From assembly GCA_039720395.1 (NCBI GenBank), contig CM077833.1, positions 31,221,478 through 31,285,477 of the forward strand: a stretch of DNA of 64,000 nt. Reading direction: 5' to 3'. The stretch comes from Liquidambar formosana. Taxonomy: Eukaryota > Streptophyta > Magnoliopsida > Saxifragales > Altingiaceae. Made by a program: the position numbers and the translations under genes. Within the stretch, counting starts at the first letter, position 1. Each line of letters starts with the position of its first letter. Below are positions 12,956 through 24,584 of the stretch, one piece after another. The notes below the pieces were generated by a model that saw only the letters and a list, made by a program, of their open reading frames with translations, was not told the origin of the DNA and ran no database searches.

Positions 12956-13780
12956 AGGTTCTAGAAAGGATTAAAGCTCTTAGGTATTGCATCAGTTGAA
13001 GAAGGAATTACTAAAGATGTTCTTTGTAGGTTTGATTTGATAAAGAGTTTTGATTTGATTTAGGGTTTGATTTGAATTTGAATTTGAATTTGAATTTAGG
13101 AGCTTTTATTATTATAAATAAGTGGATGTTGTATGACTAGAGAGGAAATTAGAATGAATTTTAATGACCGTTAGCTCAAAGGAGGTATCCCCCGTCAAAG
13201 TGGGCCCTTTCCTCCTACATTCTCCCTTTGTATTTTATTTTGTAAAGAAAACTTGGGTTAGGAACATCTCCCTCTCTCTCTCAAGAAAATTTTGGTGACT
13301 GATTTTATTGCCTAATATTCGTTAAGATTGTCCAATTGTCTGTCGATATCTTTGGAAATTTGATCCAAGTTCCAAAAAATAATTCAAATCCACTGCCGCT
13401 ATGTATATGCTTATTCTGGTCCATCTTTCTTATTTCCCTGTTTCTTCAGCCCAAATTTAGATCTTACTTTGTTTTTATTGAAATTAAATTTTTCATACAA
13501 TCATGACAGGTGTTCCTCTTAGAATTTTTTGGAACTTTAAAACTTTTCTTTTAAAAGACAACACAATATATCACAAGGGATAGGTTCATCACCAGGAAAT
13601 GGTACCAATGGGATTATCAAGCACCCCCTGAAAGGGATAGGTGATTTGCGGATTGTACTCACACCTGTCACCGTTAGTCTTCAAATTAAATGTCATAGAT
13701 TTTGATTTAGTTATTCCATTTTGGACGTTGATGCCTTTGAACACGTCTTAACAAAACAATGCAATTTTGTAGCAAGTATA

Positions 13781-14037
13781 GGGGTTGTTTGGAAGACCTA
13801 AAAACTTGGTCAGCTGAAGATAAATCTGGTCAAGTCTGATTTCACATTGTTTGCTAAGTCTCTTTTTCTTGCTAGTCAATTCAGCTTTCTTTTTAAAACA
13901 AGGCATAAACAAAGTTTGTTGTTTTTTTTTTTTTTTTTTTTTTTCAAACCAACTATGAGTTGGTTTATTTAAAAACCATATAACAATTATGGACTGAACC
14001 TAGTTTGATCCTATTTTTAAAGTTCCCAAACAAGCCC
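13781..14037. mobile_element. MITE with GGGGTTGTTTGG ends
   Basis: About 257 bp with terminal inverted repeats GGGGTTGTTTGG (left) and CCAAACAAGCCC (right), flanked by ATA on both sides (13778-13780 and 14038-14040). A long T run sits inside at about 13920-13944. The TTGTTTGG ends and 3-bp duplication suggest a PIF/Harbinger-type element, although that group usually duplicates TTA or TAA. Confidence 0.45.
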
Positions 14038-14212
14038 ATAGTGTATATAGCACTATGAAATATTAGATGGAATTATCTAGAGCCCCTGAAATATTGCTCT
14101 TTACATAATACACATTGAATTGCCATTGTATTTATACTTATTATTCTGAGTATAAGGTATTGCTTTTTGTACACTTATGCCTCTCTAATATAAGCCATGT
14201 TTTCTTTCAGAA

Positions 14213-14785
14213 ATGCCTGGCCTCTTCTGGCTTCTATTGGGTTTTGTGTGTTCGTTCCTTAACATTGTTATAATTTATACATTCCTTGAGATAAGATTCC
14301 ATACAATGACACTTGTACACATGAGCTTTATTAGGGCTGCCATTTACCCTCTGCTATGGTACACTCAAACTTTATTTCTATGTTTGGCATATGTTTATGG
14401 TCGACGACCTGTGCCTAAACAACTAATGGGACGCTATGTAAGGTCCGCAGTAGATGTGATCACTCTTTGTGGCGCTATAATAGTGCGACTTTTTGTACCA
14501 TATAGCTCCAGCTATAGCTCCATCATTCTCTGGGCCATGGCATCATGGACTGTACATCTTCATGTTCTTTGCCAACTCTGGCGTGCTGTTTCAGACTTTG
14601 GTTTTGGGGATGTGTTATTGGGAGCACTTATGCAGATTTTGGTTTACAAGACCAGCAAAAACTTGTTTGCATCTATTAAAGTTGTGATGTTATGTGGTGG
14701 AGTTATTTTTTATAGGTATCAGTTTTACTCCAGCCCTGTTACTCCTATCGTCCATGAAAATAAGTCGGAGATGCTGTCCTGTTAA
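14213..14785 (+). CDS. Unrecognised multi-pass membrane protein, 190 aa
   Basis: I do not recognise this family. The frame encodes 190 residues with hydrophobic stretches at about residues 3-27, 38-63, 79-97, 102-122, 133-146 and 151-167, predicting a small polytopic membrane protein. Short basic loops (RR at 64-65, and KQ then GRYVR around 69-77) separate them. The ATG follows a splice-acceptor-like TTTCTTTCAG at 14201-14210, so an upstream exon or leader intron is likely; coding exons farther upstream cannot be excluded. Evidence that it is a gene, not chance: a duplicated 3' half at 17062-17312 also keeps its frame open. The C-terminus is hydrophilic (HENKSEMLSC). Confidence 0.6.
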   Translation: MPGLFWLLLGFVCSFLNIVIIYTFLEIRFHTMTLVHMSFIRAAIYPLLWYTQTLFLCLAYVYGRRPVPKQLMGRYVRSAVDVITLCGAIIVRLFVPYSSSYSSIILWAMASWTVHLHVLCQLWRAVSDFGFGDVLLGALMQILVYKTSKNLFASIKVVMLCGGVIFYRYQFYSSPVTPIVHENKSEMLSC

Positions 14786-15477
14786 TTGTAGTTTTTAAAT
14801 TAGTGGGAGATACTTGTTTAAATTGATATTCTGGATAAGATTTCACTGTTTTTTCCACTTAAGTAGTGAGGTATTATTATATTTATATGTTCTCCATAAA
14901 TTTTGAGCTATAGTAGGGAACGGTGATATTTTTATCCTGTGCGTTTTTCTGGTGCAAGAGTTATATTAAAAAGGCCGGCCCAATGAAGCTTGCGCTCCTC
15001 AGTGAGGAGGAAAATTGAATGGCTAAATTGATCTCAGAGAAGGGTTCCTGCCAATGGTTTTGTTCAAAAGAGGATGGGTCCATGACTTAAGTTTAAGGAT
15101 CAGACTTCAGTACTCTCCTTTTAAGTAATATTTTGTGAATCCCATTGTTGGATAAGATCGTCTTCCTTTGTAGGTTATGCATACAAAAAATCAAGGTGAT
15201 TTGAAAGTAAGAGTGACATTGTTATTGCCTCTAATTTAGTTCCACTGAGAAGCTCAAGTCTGTCTGATCCAACTATGTTAGGTTTGCCTGGCTGTACCTT
15301 GGTTGGAAATGATGAATAAAGTTATTCCGCAAGCTAAGCATATGCATGACCATGCCAAATACTAGTTATCCAATTTTTGGAATTTTGTATAGAAAATCCA
15401 ACCATCATTTGTGTGCTCGTGTATTAACAATGAGATGTATATTTAAAGAAGAGGGGGGTGGGGTGGGGAACACAACA
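14786..15477. other. 3' flank of the membrane-protein gene
   Basis: AT-rich sequence after the stop codon. The part to about 15310 is repeated downstream of the truncated copy (17313-17710), with about 170 bp (roughly 15000-15170) missing there. It probably includes the 3' untranslated region. A GGGGGGTGGGGTGGGG tract follows at about 15453-15468. Confidence 0.45.
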
Positions 15478-15756
15478 CATTCACTAATAATGTGATTAAA
15501 AGATTCAAGAAATTGTAAGTTCGGGGTCTTCTGTGGTCTCATTATATTATTTATTTAAATTTTATTCTTTGGGGTCTTCCGTGGTCTTTGGGTCTCGATC
15601 TATATTTAAAAACAGAAGGCATTCACTAATAATGTGATTAAAGGATTCGAGAAATTGTACGATCAGTGTCTTCTGTGGTCTCATTATATTTTTTTATTTA
15701 ATTTAATTTATTATTATTATTTTTTTTTTTGGAGTCTTTCGTGGTCTTTGGGTCTC
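15478..15756. repeat. Tandem duplication, two units of about 130 bp
   Basis: Units 15478-15597 and 15620-15756 both start CATTCACTAATAATGTGATT and end GTGGTCTTTGGGTCTC. Each is preceded by ATATTTAAA. They differ mainly in the length of an inner T-rich stretch. Confidence 0.75.
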
Positions 15757-15903
15757 ATATATATATATATATATATATATAGGTTTGATCATGTGCGGGT
15801 TCAGAGTATCTTGTTCGATCATGGTCGTCCATGGATGATACTCGCGCACGCGTGTTGTTTACGGACGGTTGTAATCGATCGGGATATCCTGCATATGATT
15901 AAA

Positions 15904-15950
<47 letters not shown>
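15757..15950. repeat. Two TA microsatellites around a GC-richer spacer
   Basis: (TA)n tracts at about 15757-15781 and 15909-15950 flank about 125 bp of higher-GC unique sequence. Further (TA)n tracts in the window lie near 16099, 16677, 20270, 23948, 42308, 50561 and 60480. Confidence 0.7.
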
Positions 15951-15958
<8 letters not shown>

Positions 15959-16610
15959 GATAATCAGGTGAACACATGATAATATAACTTATATCAACAC
16001 TAGTATTGGGAGCTGCACTTCATGCATTAGTGTGTTATGAGATATCATGGTGCTTATATAACTTATATTAACACGTGCTGACTTGATTAGGACTTTATAT
16101 ATATATATATATACTCATTCCTTTCCTAAATTAACGGTCTCCTTTCTTACTTAAGATGTTTCAAAATTATTGTCACATTCATAAAGTCAATGATTATTTT
16201 TATTTCATTTCTTAAAATATCTTTATAATTGTATTCTTCTTTTTTTTCCCCTCCAATGTTTTGTACATTTGAAGGCAAAATTAGGATGTCAAAATATAGA
16301 TATTGATGGGAAAGCATTTAATAGGATATTTTAAAAACACGTAAATTTTTTTTATCTAGTTGAGTTGTCCTTCATACTCATATGTTTACTTTCGTCTCTT
16401 AATAAATTAATTTACTTCATTAATAGGATGAACACTGTTCAGAGTTCTTGTTCCATTTTTACCCTTTATAGATGTTAACCAGCAGTAGATGATTCATCAC
16501 AGATTATAGGATTAACTCTTTTGTTTGAATGGTGCCTGTAGTGACTTTCGGTATTTTGCGTTCTTGGACTTGCCTGGCTTTGTGATCTCAATTCAAGGCA
16601 TTTTAAGTAA
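15951..16610. other. AT-rich intergenic sequence
   Basis: AT-rich text with another short (TA)n tract near 16099. No gene or bounded repeat recognised. Confidence 0.4.
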
Positions 16611-17053
16611 CTAGATATGGGCACACGTGCGTTGCACATGAATATTATTTAAATAAAAAAATTTATAAATTCTATATATATATATATATATATATGGATT
16701 GAACATGAAAATCTAATTATTTGTTACTTTTGTGTTAATTTAACTTATTAGAATAAACGCTCAACACAATAGGTCAAAATTCCTTCAATTGTTAGGAGTT
16801 ATGGAAGGAAGAAGAAGTTAGCTAGAACACATGCATAGTAGTGGAAGCTGTATAAAATTTATGAAGTTAACATAAATTGTGTAATCTTTTTTCCTTATTT
16901 TTTGCTAGAAAATAAACATTCTTAATTGGTTAAATATAAAACATTCTTAATTGGTTAAATATGGGAAGCAAATAAATATTTAAAATTTAAAATAATGATC
17001 TAATGGTCAATCAAAAGTGTTTCTAAAGTACAAACTTTTATAGGTAGTATAGA
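16611..17053 (-). mobile_element. Non-autonomous Helitron, copy 1
   Basis: On the minus strand it begins TCTATACTACC at 17053 and ends CTAG at 16611, with a GTGCAACGCAC palindrome about 20 bases before the end. These are the 5' TC, 3' hairpin and CTRR hallmarks of Helitrons. The flanks are A before the 5' end and T after the 3' end, as expected for insertion between A and T. It shares its 5' end and early sequence (ACTTTTGATTGACC) with the elements at 29145 and 41860. No Rep/helicase coding is present. A short direct repeat sits inside at about 16915-16962. Confidence 0.75.
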
Positions 17054-17061
17054 TGTACAGT

Positions 17062-17710
17062 CCATGGCATCATGGACTGTACATCTTCATGTTCTTTGCC
17101 AACTCTGGCGTGCTGTTTCAGACTTTGGTTTTGGGGATGTGTTATTGGGAGCCCTTATGCAGGTTTTGGTTTACAAGACCAGCAAAAACTTGCTTGCATC
17201 TATTAAAATTGTGATGTTATGTGGTGTAGTTATATTTTATAGGTATCAGTTTTACTCCAGCCCTGTTACTCCTATCGTCCATGAAAATAAGTCGGAGATG
17301 CTGTCCTGTTAATTGTAGTCTTTAAATTAGTAGGAGATACTTGTTTAAATTGATATTCTGGATAAGATTTCGCTGTTTTTCCACTTCAGTAGTGAAGTAT
17401 TTTTATATTTATATGTTCTTCATAAATTTTGAGCGTCTACTATAGTAGGGAACAGTGATATTTTTATCCTGTGCGTTTTTCTGGTGCAAGAGTCGTATTA
17501 AAAAGGCTGGACTGGCCCAATGAAGCTTGTGCTCCCTTGTAGGTTGTGCATACAAAAAACCTCAAAGTTGATTTGAAAGTAAGAGTTGATTCATCTATTA
17601 GTATGACATTGTTATTGCCTCTCTCCTTTTTTTTTTTTTTGCTCCACTGAGAAACTCAAGTCTGTCTGATCCAACCATGTTAGGTTAGCCTAGCTGTACT
17701 TTGGTTGGAT
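17062..17710 (+). pseudogene. Truncated duplicate of the 14213 membrane-protein gene
   Basis: Copy of about 14535-15310 (3' coding part plus 3' flank), starting abruptly at CCATGGCATCATGGACTG. The frame from ATG 17064 stays open for 82 codons to the same C-terminus as the parent, with a few substitutions. About 110 N-terminal residues and the promoter are missing, so it is probably not functional. The copy ends near 17710 in TTGGTTGGA. A 16-base inverted copy of its first bases lies immediately upstream (17051-17066). Confidence 0.85.
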
Positions 17711-18168
17711 TTTTTTATTTAATGAACTGCACGTTTTTCTCGGCCCGTACAAAATGAGTAGCTCACATTGATTTCAAGATGAAGTTCTCTCATTGGAAGT
17801 TGGGCCTCTCTGTGGACTCGGCTCATTGACGAATTCCAAAGCCTAATTCGCTTGTAAAGCCTGGCCCATTAGGTCGATAGATTAGCTATTTTTGAAAGGG
17901 TAAATTAGATTAAGACCTTTTCTAAAATCTGACAATTACAAATAAACGTCCTCATGTTTTTGAAATTACATTAAGATCCCCTTCGTTACAAAATAAACTA
18001 TAAAAAGACTTTTCCTTCTAACTTCCATCCATTAATCTGTTAAATCATTTTCAATTTTTTTCAAAATACCCTAATTACCCTTATTGGATGACAACTTCCA
18101 TGTTAAATGCATATAACTCATCAGTCCAACACATTCATTCAGTACATTTGATTTATTTATTTATTTAT

Positions 18169-19831
18169 GGGGGATTTAGCCATTAGTCAAGAAAATAATA
18201 CTTTTTTATCAATTAGTCAAGTAACTTTCTTTTTAACTCATTTAGTCCATTTTTATCATTACTGACCAAAATACCCTCACATTTATTTATTTCTCCCTCC
18301 CTCTCCCTCCACCTACCCCTCTCCATCCTCAACCCTAAAACTAAGGCCCCCTCACCGTCTCTTTTTTCTCAAACCCCAACCCAAGCAATAAACTCCAGCG
18401 ACAGCAAAAGCCAGCCACCACCACCGCCACCCTACACCCATAGCCTCCGTCAGCGTCCTCCTCACCGACTAGCTCTTCATCATTTGGCTGGCAGATTCAC
18501 TATGGAAATTTATTCATCATCTTCGTTTGTCCTCACCAAAAAAAAAAAAGTCATTTCTTCAAAGTTTGGGTGGTAGATCTAAACTCACCATGGAAGGTTT
18601 ATTCATCTGAAGCCACTATGGAGTATTTCTTCTTCTTAGCACCTCCTTCAACGGAAAAAATGGGTTTTTTTTTTGGTGAAAAAGTTGCATAAATTTTGGA
18701 TAGCATATCTGAAGCAACTATGGAGGTCTCTTCTTCATAGTCATTTTTTTAAGGTGTTGAGTCATAGAATTTTCTTTTCTTTTCTTTTCTTTTTTTAGAA
18801 GAAAATATATTCGTGCTGGGATTTTTATATCTATTATCGGAAAAAATGGAGACATCGGAAAAAATAACTTAACCGAATAGGTTATAATTAAGGAGGTTAG
18901 TGTTGTTGTGGCCAGAAGATTTATTTCAAATCTGAAATTGGGTCGAGAGTTGTGGCGTGCTAATGATGGTGGGAGGGTGATTTTGGGGAGGGAATGAATG
19001 GTGGAAGTGTGACCAGCGGCGGTGAGGTGGTAGTTTGGGTAACTGCAACCACAACGTTAAGACTTTGCAATGAAGGAGACCTCCCCCTCCTCGCCCCCAA
19101 AGATTTTACTGGAAGTGATCCTATGTTAAATTGAAGCTTAAAAACTATAAGGGACTTATTGGGCAAAATCTGGAAGAATGGGTTTGGTGTTTCAAAAATA
19201 GAATATACAAAAGGATTTGATACCATAATTGTAGAAACTTTGCAAATAGGCAATGAAATTTTAATTTTTGCTTTTAAATCTCTTTTCTAAAATTTTACAA
19301 TTTTACAAAGTTAATCGTGCCAAAGTAGTAAAAATTTACTATTTTTACAGTTTTACAAAGTAGTAAAATTTTACTACTTCGTTATAAATTTTACTACTGT
19401 AGTAGTAAAATTTTACTACTGAAGTAGTAAAATTTTACAGTTTTATGAAGTATTACGTTAGACTATGTCAAGTAGTAAAATTTTAGGATTTTAATTTTTT
19501 TAATAATTACCTAATCAATATGGATCTTTTTTTGAAAATATCGACTAGTAGATTCCAAAAATATAAATTTTTTTTTTAACGGATATGTGTATTGTAAGTT
19601 GTAAGCTTTTAAAAATTATAATACTAAAAGGTTAAGTTAGTTATATAGGGTGCCCTTAATAACAAAAAGGGGAGTGCCCTTAGTAATAATAAGGGTAAAC
19701 TAGGCATTTTCAAAAAAAGTGTGACTGATTGATAAATAAGTTTAGTCTCCTTGATTAATTGACTTAAAAAAACTCTTACTTGATTAATTGCCAATATTTT
19801 ACCAAAAAGTAGACTAATCGCCAATTTCCCC
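18169..19831. mobile_element. Second Mutator-like element nested in the first
   Basis: Ends GGGGGATTTAGCCATTAGTC (left) and GACTAATCGCCAATTTCCCC (right) are inverted repeats whose similarity continues inward for about 100 bp. Direct repeats TTTATTTAT flank it at 18160-18168 and 19832-19840, although the target is low-complexity. The interior holds GC-richer sequence at 18290-18480 and 18950-19110, unlike its surroundings, including an open frame on the minus strand (18960-19253) with no recognised product. This could be captured host sequence, as in Pack-MULEs. Confidence 0.7.
19323..19485. repeat. Palindromic AGTAGTAAAATTTTACTACT repeats
   Basis: Several tandem or interspersed copies of the self-complementary unit AGTAGTAAAATTTTACTACT and its halves, inside the nested Mutator-like element. 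Any two neighbouring copies could form hairpins. Confidence 0.7.
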
Positions 19832-19875
19832 TTTATTTATTGATAAACAACTAAAAGATTATATATATATATAAG

Positions 19876-20262
19876 AAAAATGCCAAAAAGCTTAAATTTT
19901 TGTCCAACTGATGTGGCAGCCGTCAGATTTGCTCATTAGAAACAATTATTTATTTAATTGATGTGTAAAAATAAATTAAAAAAATAAAAAAAAAATGATT
20001 TGCCAAGTTGCCACCTCATTTGTTACCTTTATACGTGCATCTCTATTGTAATAATTCTTTTTATTTATTTCTACATATGAGTAATGCTATATAGCTTCTT
20101 TTTTTTTTATTTTACTCAAATGAGGTGGCAACTTAGTATATCATTTTTTTTTATTTTTTGTTTTGCAAATCAATTAAAAATTTAATTAAACAAATAATTG
20201 TTTCTAAAGAGCAAATTTGATAGCTGTCACATTACTTGGATAGAAAATTTAAATTTTTTTTA

Positions 20263-20268
<6 letters not shown>
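19876..20268. mobile_element. Hairpin MITE inside the outer Mutator-like element
   Basis: The arms are inverted repeats of each other: the left arm carries GTGGCAGC, a TTTGCTCATTAGAAACAATT segment and GTTGCCACCTCATTTG, and the right arm carries the complements in reverse order. Flanking sequence is (TA)-rich on both sides, so the duplication size cannot be read. Superfamily not assigned. Confidence 0.6.
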
Positions 20269-20295
<27 letters not shown>

Positions 20296-20591
20296 TATCT
20301 TTTAGTTGTTTATCAATAATTAAAAAATTCAAAAGTATTAGATGAACTATTGGACTGGTGAGTTATATGCATTTAACATGAAAGTTATCATCCACTAAGA
20401 GTAGTTAGGGTATTTTGAAAAAAATTTGAACATGATTTAACGGATTAATAGATGGAAGTTAGAAAGAGGGGTTTCTTTGTAGTTTATTTTGTAAAGTAAG
20501 AAGTGTTAGTGTAATTTTAAAAATGTGAGGAGGTATATCTGTAATAATCAGATTCTAGAAGGGGTCTTATTGTAATTTATCCTTTTTGAAA

Positions 20592-23500
20592 TTTTGATCC
20601 AGTCTAGTCCATTTGATTTGATTTGATTTGGTTCATTTTTAAAAATGACTGCTTCTCATTCAGAAAATCGAGAACTTATTTTGACCGTTTAGATTCTAAG
20701 TTTATTCCAACCTAAATCAGGTTCCACTTCTAATCAAAATGGTATAATTCTTTAGCAAATCCAACTTAATTGGCTTGAGAGTTGAGACGTACTACATCCA
20801 TTTTCACTTCCATGGCAACTAAAATATACATACAATAGTAAATACAATTTCTAACCGGTTCAGCATAAATGGAGCCATTCCTAATACAATGAAAGGGTGT
20901 TTAACACTTATGTTTTAATATGCATTTTTAGTCACGGAAATGAAGTTGTTGAAAAATTTCTCCAAGTCAAATGTCACAGGTTTGATAGTTGACGGGCTGA
21001 CGGCGCCAGTGTTAATGCACAGGCCACATGCAGAACAGGGCACACGGTCTTTGACTCTTTATTTAATGAGTGATGTGCGTGGTAAATGAAAAGGGAGATA
21101 CAGATGAGCCAAGCATGGATGACACGCATCCATATATGCTCCATGACTTGGGCACATGCCTGCGTCAGTCCTCATCTCCTCTCTCCACGGTAGACGCTGG
21201 AGCATGTTTCAATTTACCTGCAGCTCGCTATGGATTTTTGAATTGCTTGTCTTTTTGTCTCCTTAGTCCTCTCCGCTGCTTTGTTTTTTTTTTTTTTTTT
21301 TTTAGGCCGAAGACTAGAGGTGGTGGTACACTCTCATGCATGTACATGCACAACAGTTCGACTAATATTTTATAATGAACCAACACAGTAGGACAGTCAT
21401 AAATAAATAAATGCTCAATGTTTGTAAGATGGACACAGCATAATAAACTACAATTTAAAAGAGTAAATTGATTTACAAAAATTTGAAAGGAAAAAAATAA
21501 AAAGAGGTTTTATTAGTAACCGGTTGTTGGCAGCATAGCGTCAATTTTTGGTCTGGCCATACCCTCAACTTGCAGAAGGGGGAATGGAGAGTGTCCGGTG
21601 TCATTAATGATGAGAAAGTTTCCTATGTTCATGAATACCAATTGTTCAATGGCATTTGGGTAAGGTGAGGGAAAAAAAAAAGAAAGAAAAAAATACCCAT
21701 TCATTTTACACCTTTGTTTACCATACATTCTAGGAAGAACAAGGATTCTCACCATTGCAAGTTTTGATACACTTGGACCGTCCATAATTGTGGGATTCAT
21801 CTCCTGGAGAGATTTATTTTATTTTTATTTTTTTCTTGAATAAACTGGAAAAGATCTCGAGTGATCCCTCCAATGAACCGCTTTCTGGTAAACCATTCTT
21901 AAGGTTAAGTTAATAGGTGTGGGTTGGCCCCACTTTTTGGGACCATACGGGCAGGTATAAGATTATTCAAATGCTGTACCTTAATAAATACGGAGTAAAT
22001 AATTTTTGAAACCAATTTTAATTAGGTGAAGAGCCATCCTACATTGGCATGACATGACAATGACTATTTATCTCATGGCCATTATTACATCATCATTAGG
22101 GGTGGAATCAAAATTTTCCTTCAGGAGGGAAATTTTTTGTTTTGTTGTCAATGTCTATACACGTTGCTTGCATTACGGCCTAGTATTTTTATTTTTATTT
22201 TTTTAACAAAAAGAAAAAAAAAATTTAAATGTGGGTGTGAACTTATTTTCGCCGAGGTGGCGAGGTTCAAATTAAAGTCCGTCCTATGTGATACATAATT
22301 CATCTCCAAATTCATATATAGAGTAATAGATAAGAAAAGGGGCCGAAATTTGAATTTAGGACCCTTGATTTGTAAACATTAATTGTTAATGTTTTGATTT
22401 TAATTATGATAATATTATATGAAATATTTTTCGTACAATATCCCGTGCAACACTCAACTCATATAAAAAAAAAAAAGAGATTTGTTAAATAAATTGAAAA
22501 AGTTTTAATTTATACACATAATATAATATAAGATGTTTTATTTTAATATTACACATAAAATACTATACATAACATTTTCTTTTTAATTATTAGTGTCACA
22601 ACAAATTTCACTCGAAGAATGCACGTTGGGTTTTACTATAGAAAGTCATGGCGGAGGTAAGCAAGGGGAGGCTTTCTCCATTTATGAGAGTGGTGCATAA
22701 CATTATTCCAAGTTGGACATGAAAGATCCAGCAACAACCAATGGACGACACAGTTTTATTGTCCACCCCCCTTTTTTTTTTCTCTCTCACCAGCCGGCAA
22801 ACCCACAAAAGTTATCTCGCTAATTTGATGGCAATTGTTATATCATCTATGAATTGTACGCCATAAATATCTCATGGTCTGTATTGTACGTGTTTGACCT
22901 TATTGAGAATCAATCGTCCAGCAATCCAAAATAAATTCCCACCTCTTCATGAAAAAGACAAACACATCCTTATCCCCTTATGAAATTGTTTAATTCAATA
23001 TGGTCGGCCATTTCAAAGTCCACATTGAGCGCGATAAAAAATAGACCTATCATGTACCATAATTACTAATACAAGGTAAGAAATGATTATGGGCTAGGAG
23101 GGAAGAAGGGTAAGAATGAGTACACCACTACACGTTCTTTGGGGTGGTGAGGGGCAGATTTTAATATTATTATAATGGTCAAGGGCAGCCATACACTAGT
23201 GAGTAGTGACTGGGCTTGCCTCCTCTCTCATAAGACCCCCCCCCCCCTTTATTATCTCACCACGTCAGCATAAAAAAATCCGATCAACTGTCCATTGGGT
23301 CGACCCATATCCAATATATCAATCGCACGTGCAAAATCATCCTACTTAAATGAATTTTTACATTTTTTTTTATTTACAATCAATAGAAAAAGAGGATTTA
23401 AAATATTGTAAGGTAATGTTATTTTGATCCACACTTTATTTCACTATATTTATTTAGAAAGGTAAAATTATGGGACTCACTGATATGATTAAACCCTAAA

Positions 23501-24370
23501 AATTGAAACTTTTCTAAATATACCTAGTAAGACAAAATGTGGGATAAAATAGCATTATACAATATTAAAATAATAAGACATATAAAGGATGAAGGTGGAG
23601 AGCGGAGAGGGTTAGAGTTTTTATTATAATTGTTGATTGGAAAGGAAGAAAAAAGAAAAGAAATTTTAATATACCGACTATTGGTATAGGTTGTTAGGTT
23701 CAGAATAATGAGGTGTAATGCAGTTTGGAGGAAAATATAGGTCTCATTCCCATTGAATGGATCACTGTTGCGTTTGGAATAGTACTTTGAAATATGAAGT
23801 GATTTGAAATTTAGTATATTCAAAATCAGCAACACCAAAGAAAAATGCTAAATAATTTACATTTTTTTTTTCCAAATTTACTAACACAATTGAACTTAAC
23901 CAGATGAGTAGATCCAAATAAATTGGGTTATATATGTAGCATGGCTTTATATATATATATATATATATTAAATTTTCCAAAACTTTGAAATTCTCGATCC
24001 ATAGCTACTCTATACATGGTAATATTGATTGAACCAAAATTACTATGTTTCTACTCCGTATTTTCATCATTCATTCTGGAAAAAGAGGGATTGGGTGTAA
24101 GGAAGTTGGGTTGTTGCGGAATTCTCATTTTCTTAAAAATTACGGATTATTATATTGCCATCATTATTTCGTGTAGGCCATTGTGACGGACTAACAGAAA
24201 AACAAAACGAAGGTAAGTACAAGTCAATAATACGGGTCGGAGATGGATTAAACATTAAATACAAATTTAATTTGTAAACTACAAGACGGAAGCCTGCATC
24301 AAACGAAACCAAGCTGTAATATTAAATTCTGGTGGGCTGACAAGCTTTGCCCAATGCTTAGTCATACCAT
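20592..24370. other. Intergenic AT-rich stretch
   Basis: No gene recognised. Open frames at 21070-21375 and 21513-21800 are bounded by homopolymer runs and look like chance. There is a pure C run at about 23237-23247, several A/T homopolymers and a (TA)n tract near 23948. TTGAC-type W-box cores occur towards the right end, ahead of the next gene. Confidence 0.4.
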
Positions 24371-24584
24371 CTTCTTTGACCAACACCCCCTATCCTTCTC
24401 TTGAAAAGGTCAATATATAGCACAACCCTGAGACACCTCTCCTGTTGCTCTATCTAGTTCTTATCTTCTTATATACATACATACCTATACATACATACCC
24501 ATATATATATATCTATATATGAGATCGATAGATCATTAACAAGGGGATTGAGCCATTTTGCAGAGTGTGTAGCGCAGTATCTCA
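24371..24584 (+). promoter_or_regulatory. Promoter and leader of the 24585 gene: W boxes and TATA
   Basis: TTTGACC at 24376-24382 and its reverse-complement form GGTCAA at 24408-24413 are W-box-like WRKY sites. The second directly abuts a TATA-box match, TATATAG at 24414-24420. ATG lies about 165 bases downstream, giving a leader of about 130 bases. WRKY regulation would fit an elicitor-inducible gene, but that is inference. Confidence 0.5.

Larger units (their letters stand above)
11738..14212. other. Intergenic with SINE-like and MITE insertions
   Basis: AT-rich sequence between NRPB1 and the next gene. It holds two SINE candidates and one MITE (listed separately). The stretch 12080-12210 is GC-richer and ends in CT-rich text, so it could be the 5' leader exon of the gene at 14213, whose start codon sits three bases after a splice-acceptor-like CTTTCAG. 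A short GAATTT direct repeat lies at about 13072-13096. Nothing else is recognised. Confidence 0.4.
17898..20582. mobile_element. Mutator-like element, about 2.7 kb, with long inverted repeats
   Basis: Left arm 17898 to about 18140 and right arm about 20340-20582 are inverted copies of each other over about 240 bp with modest divergence (outer end GGGTAAATTAG on the left, GGATAAATTAC on the right read inward). The element is flanked by an exact 9-bp direct repeat TTTTTGAAA at 17889-17897 and 20583-20591. A 9-bp duplication with long terminal inverted repeats is typical of the Mutator superfamily. No transposase frame is visible. It contains a second element (18169-19831) and a hairpin MITE (19876-20268). 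Confidence 0.85.

Noticed and set aside
15634..15960. Open frame ending in a run of IYIYIY
   Set aside because: Produced by the TA microsatellite.
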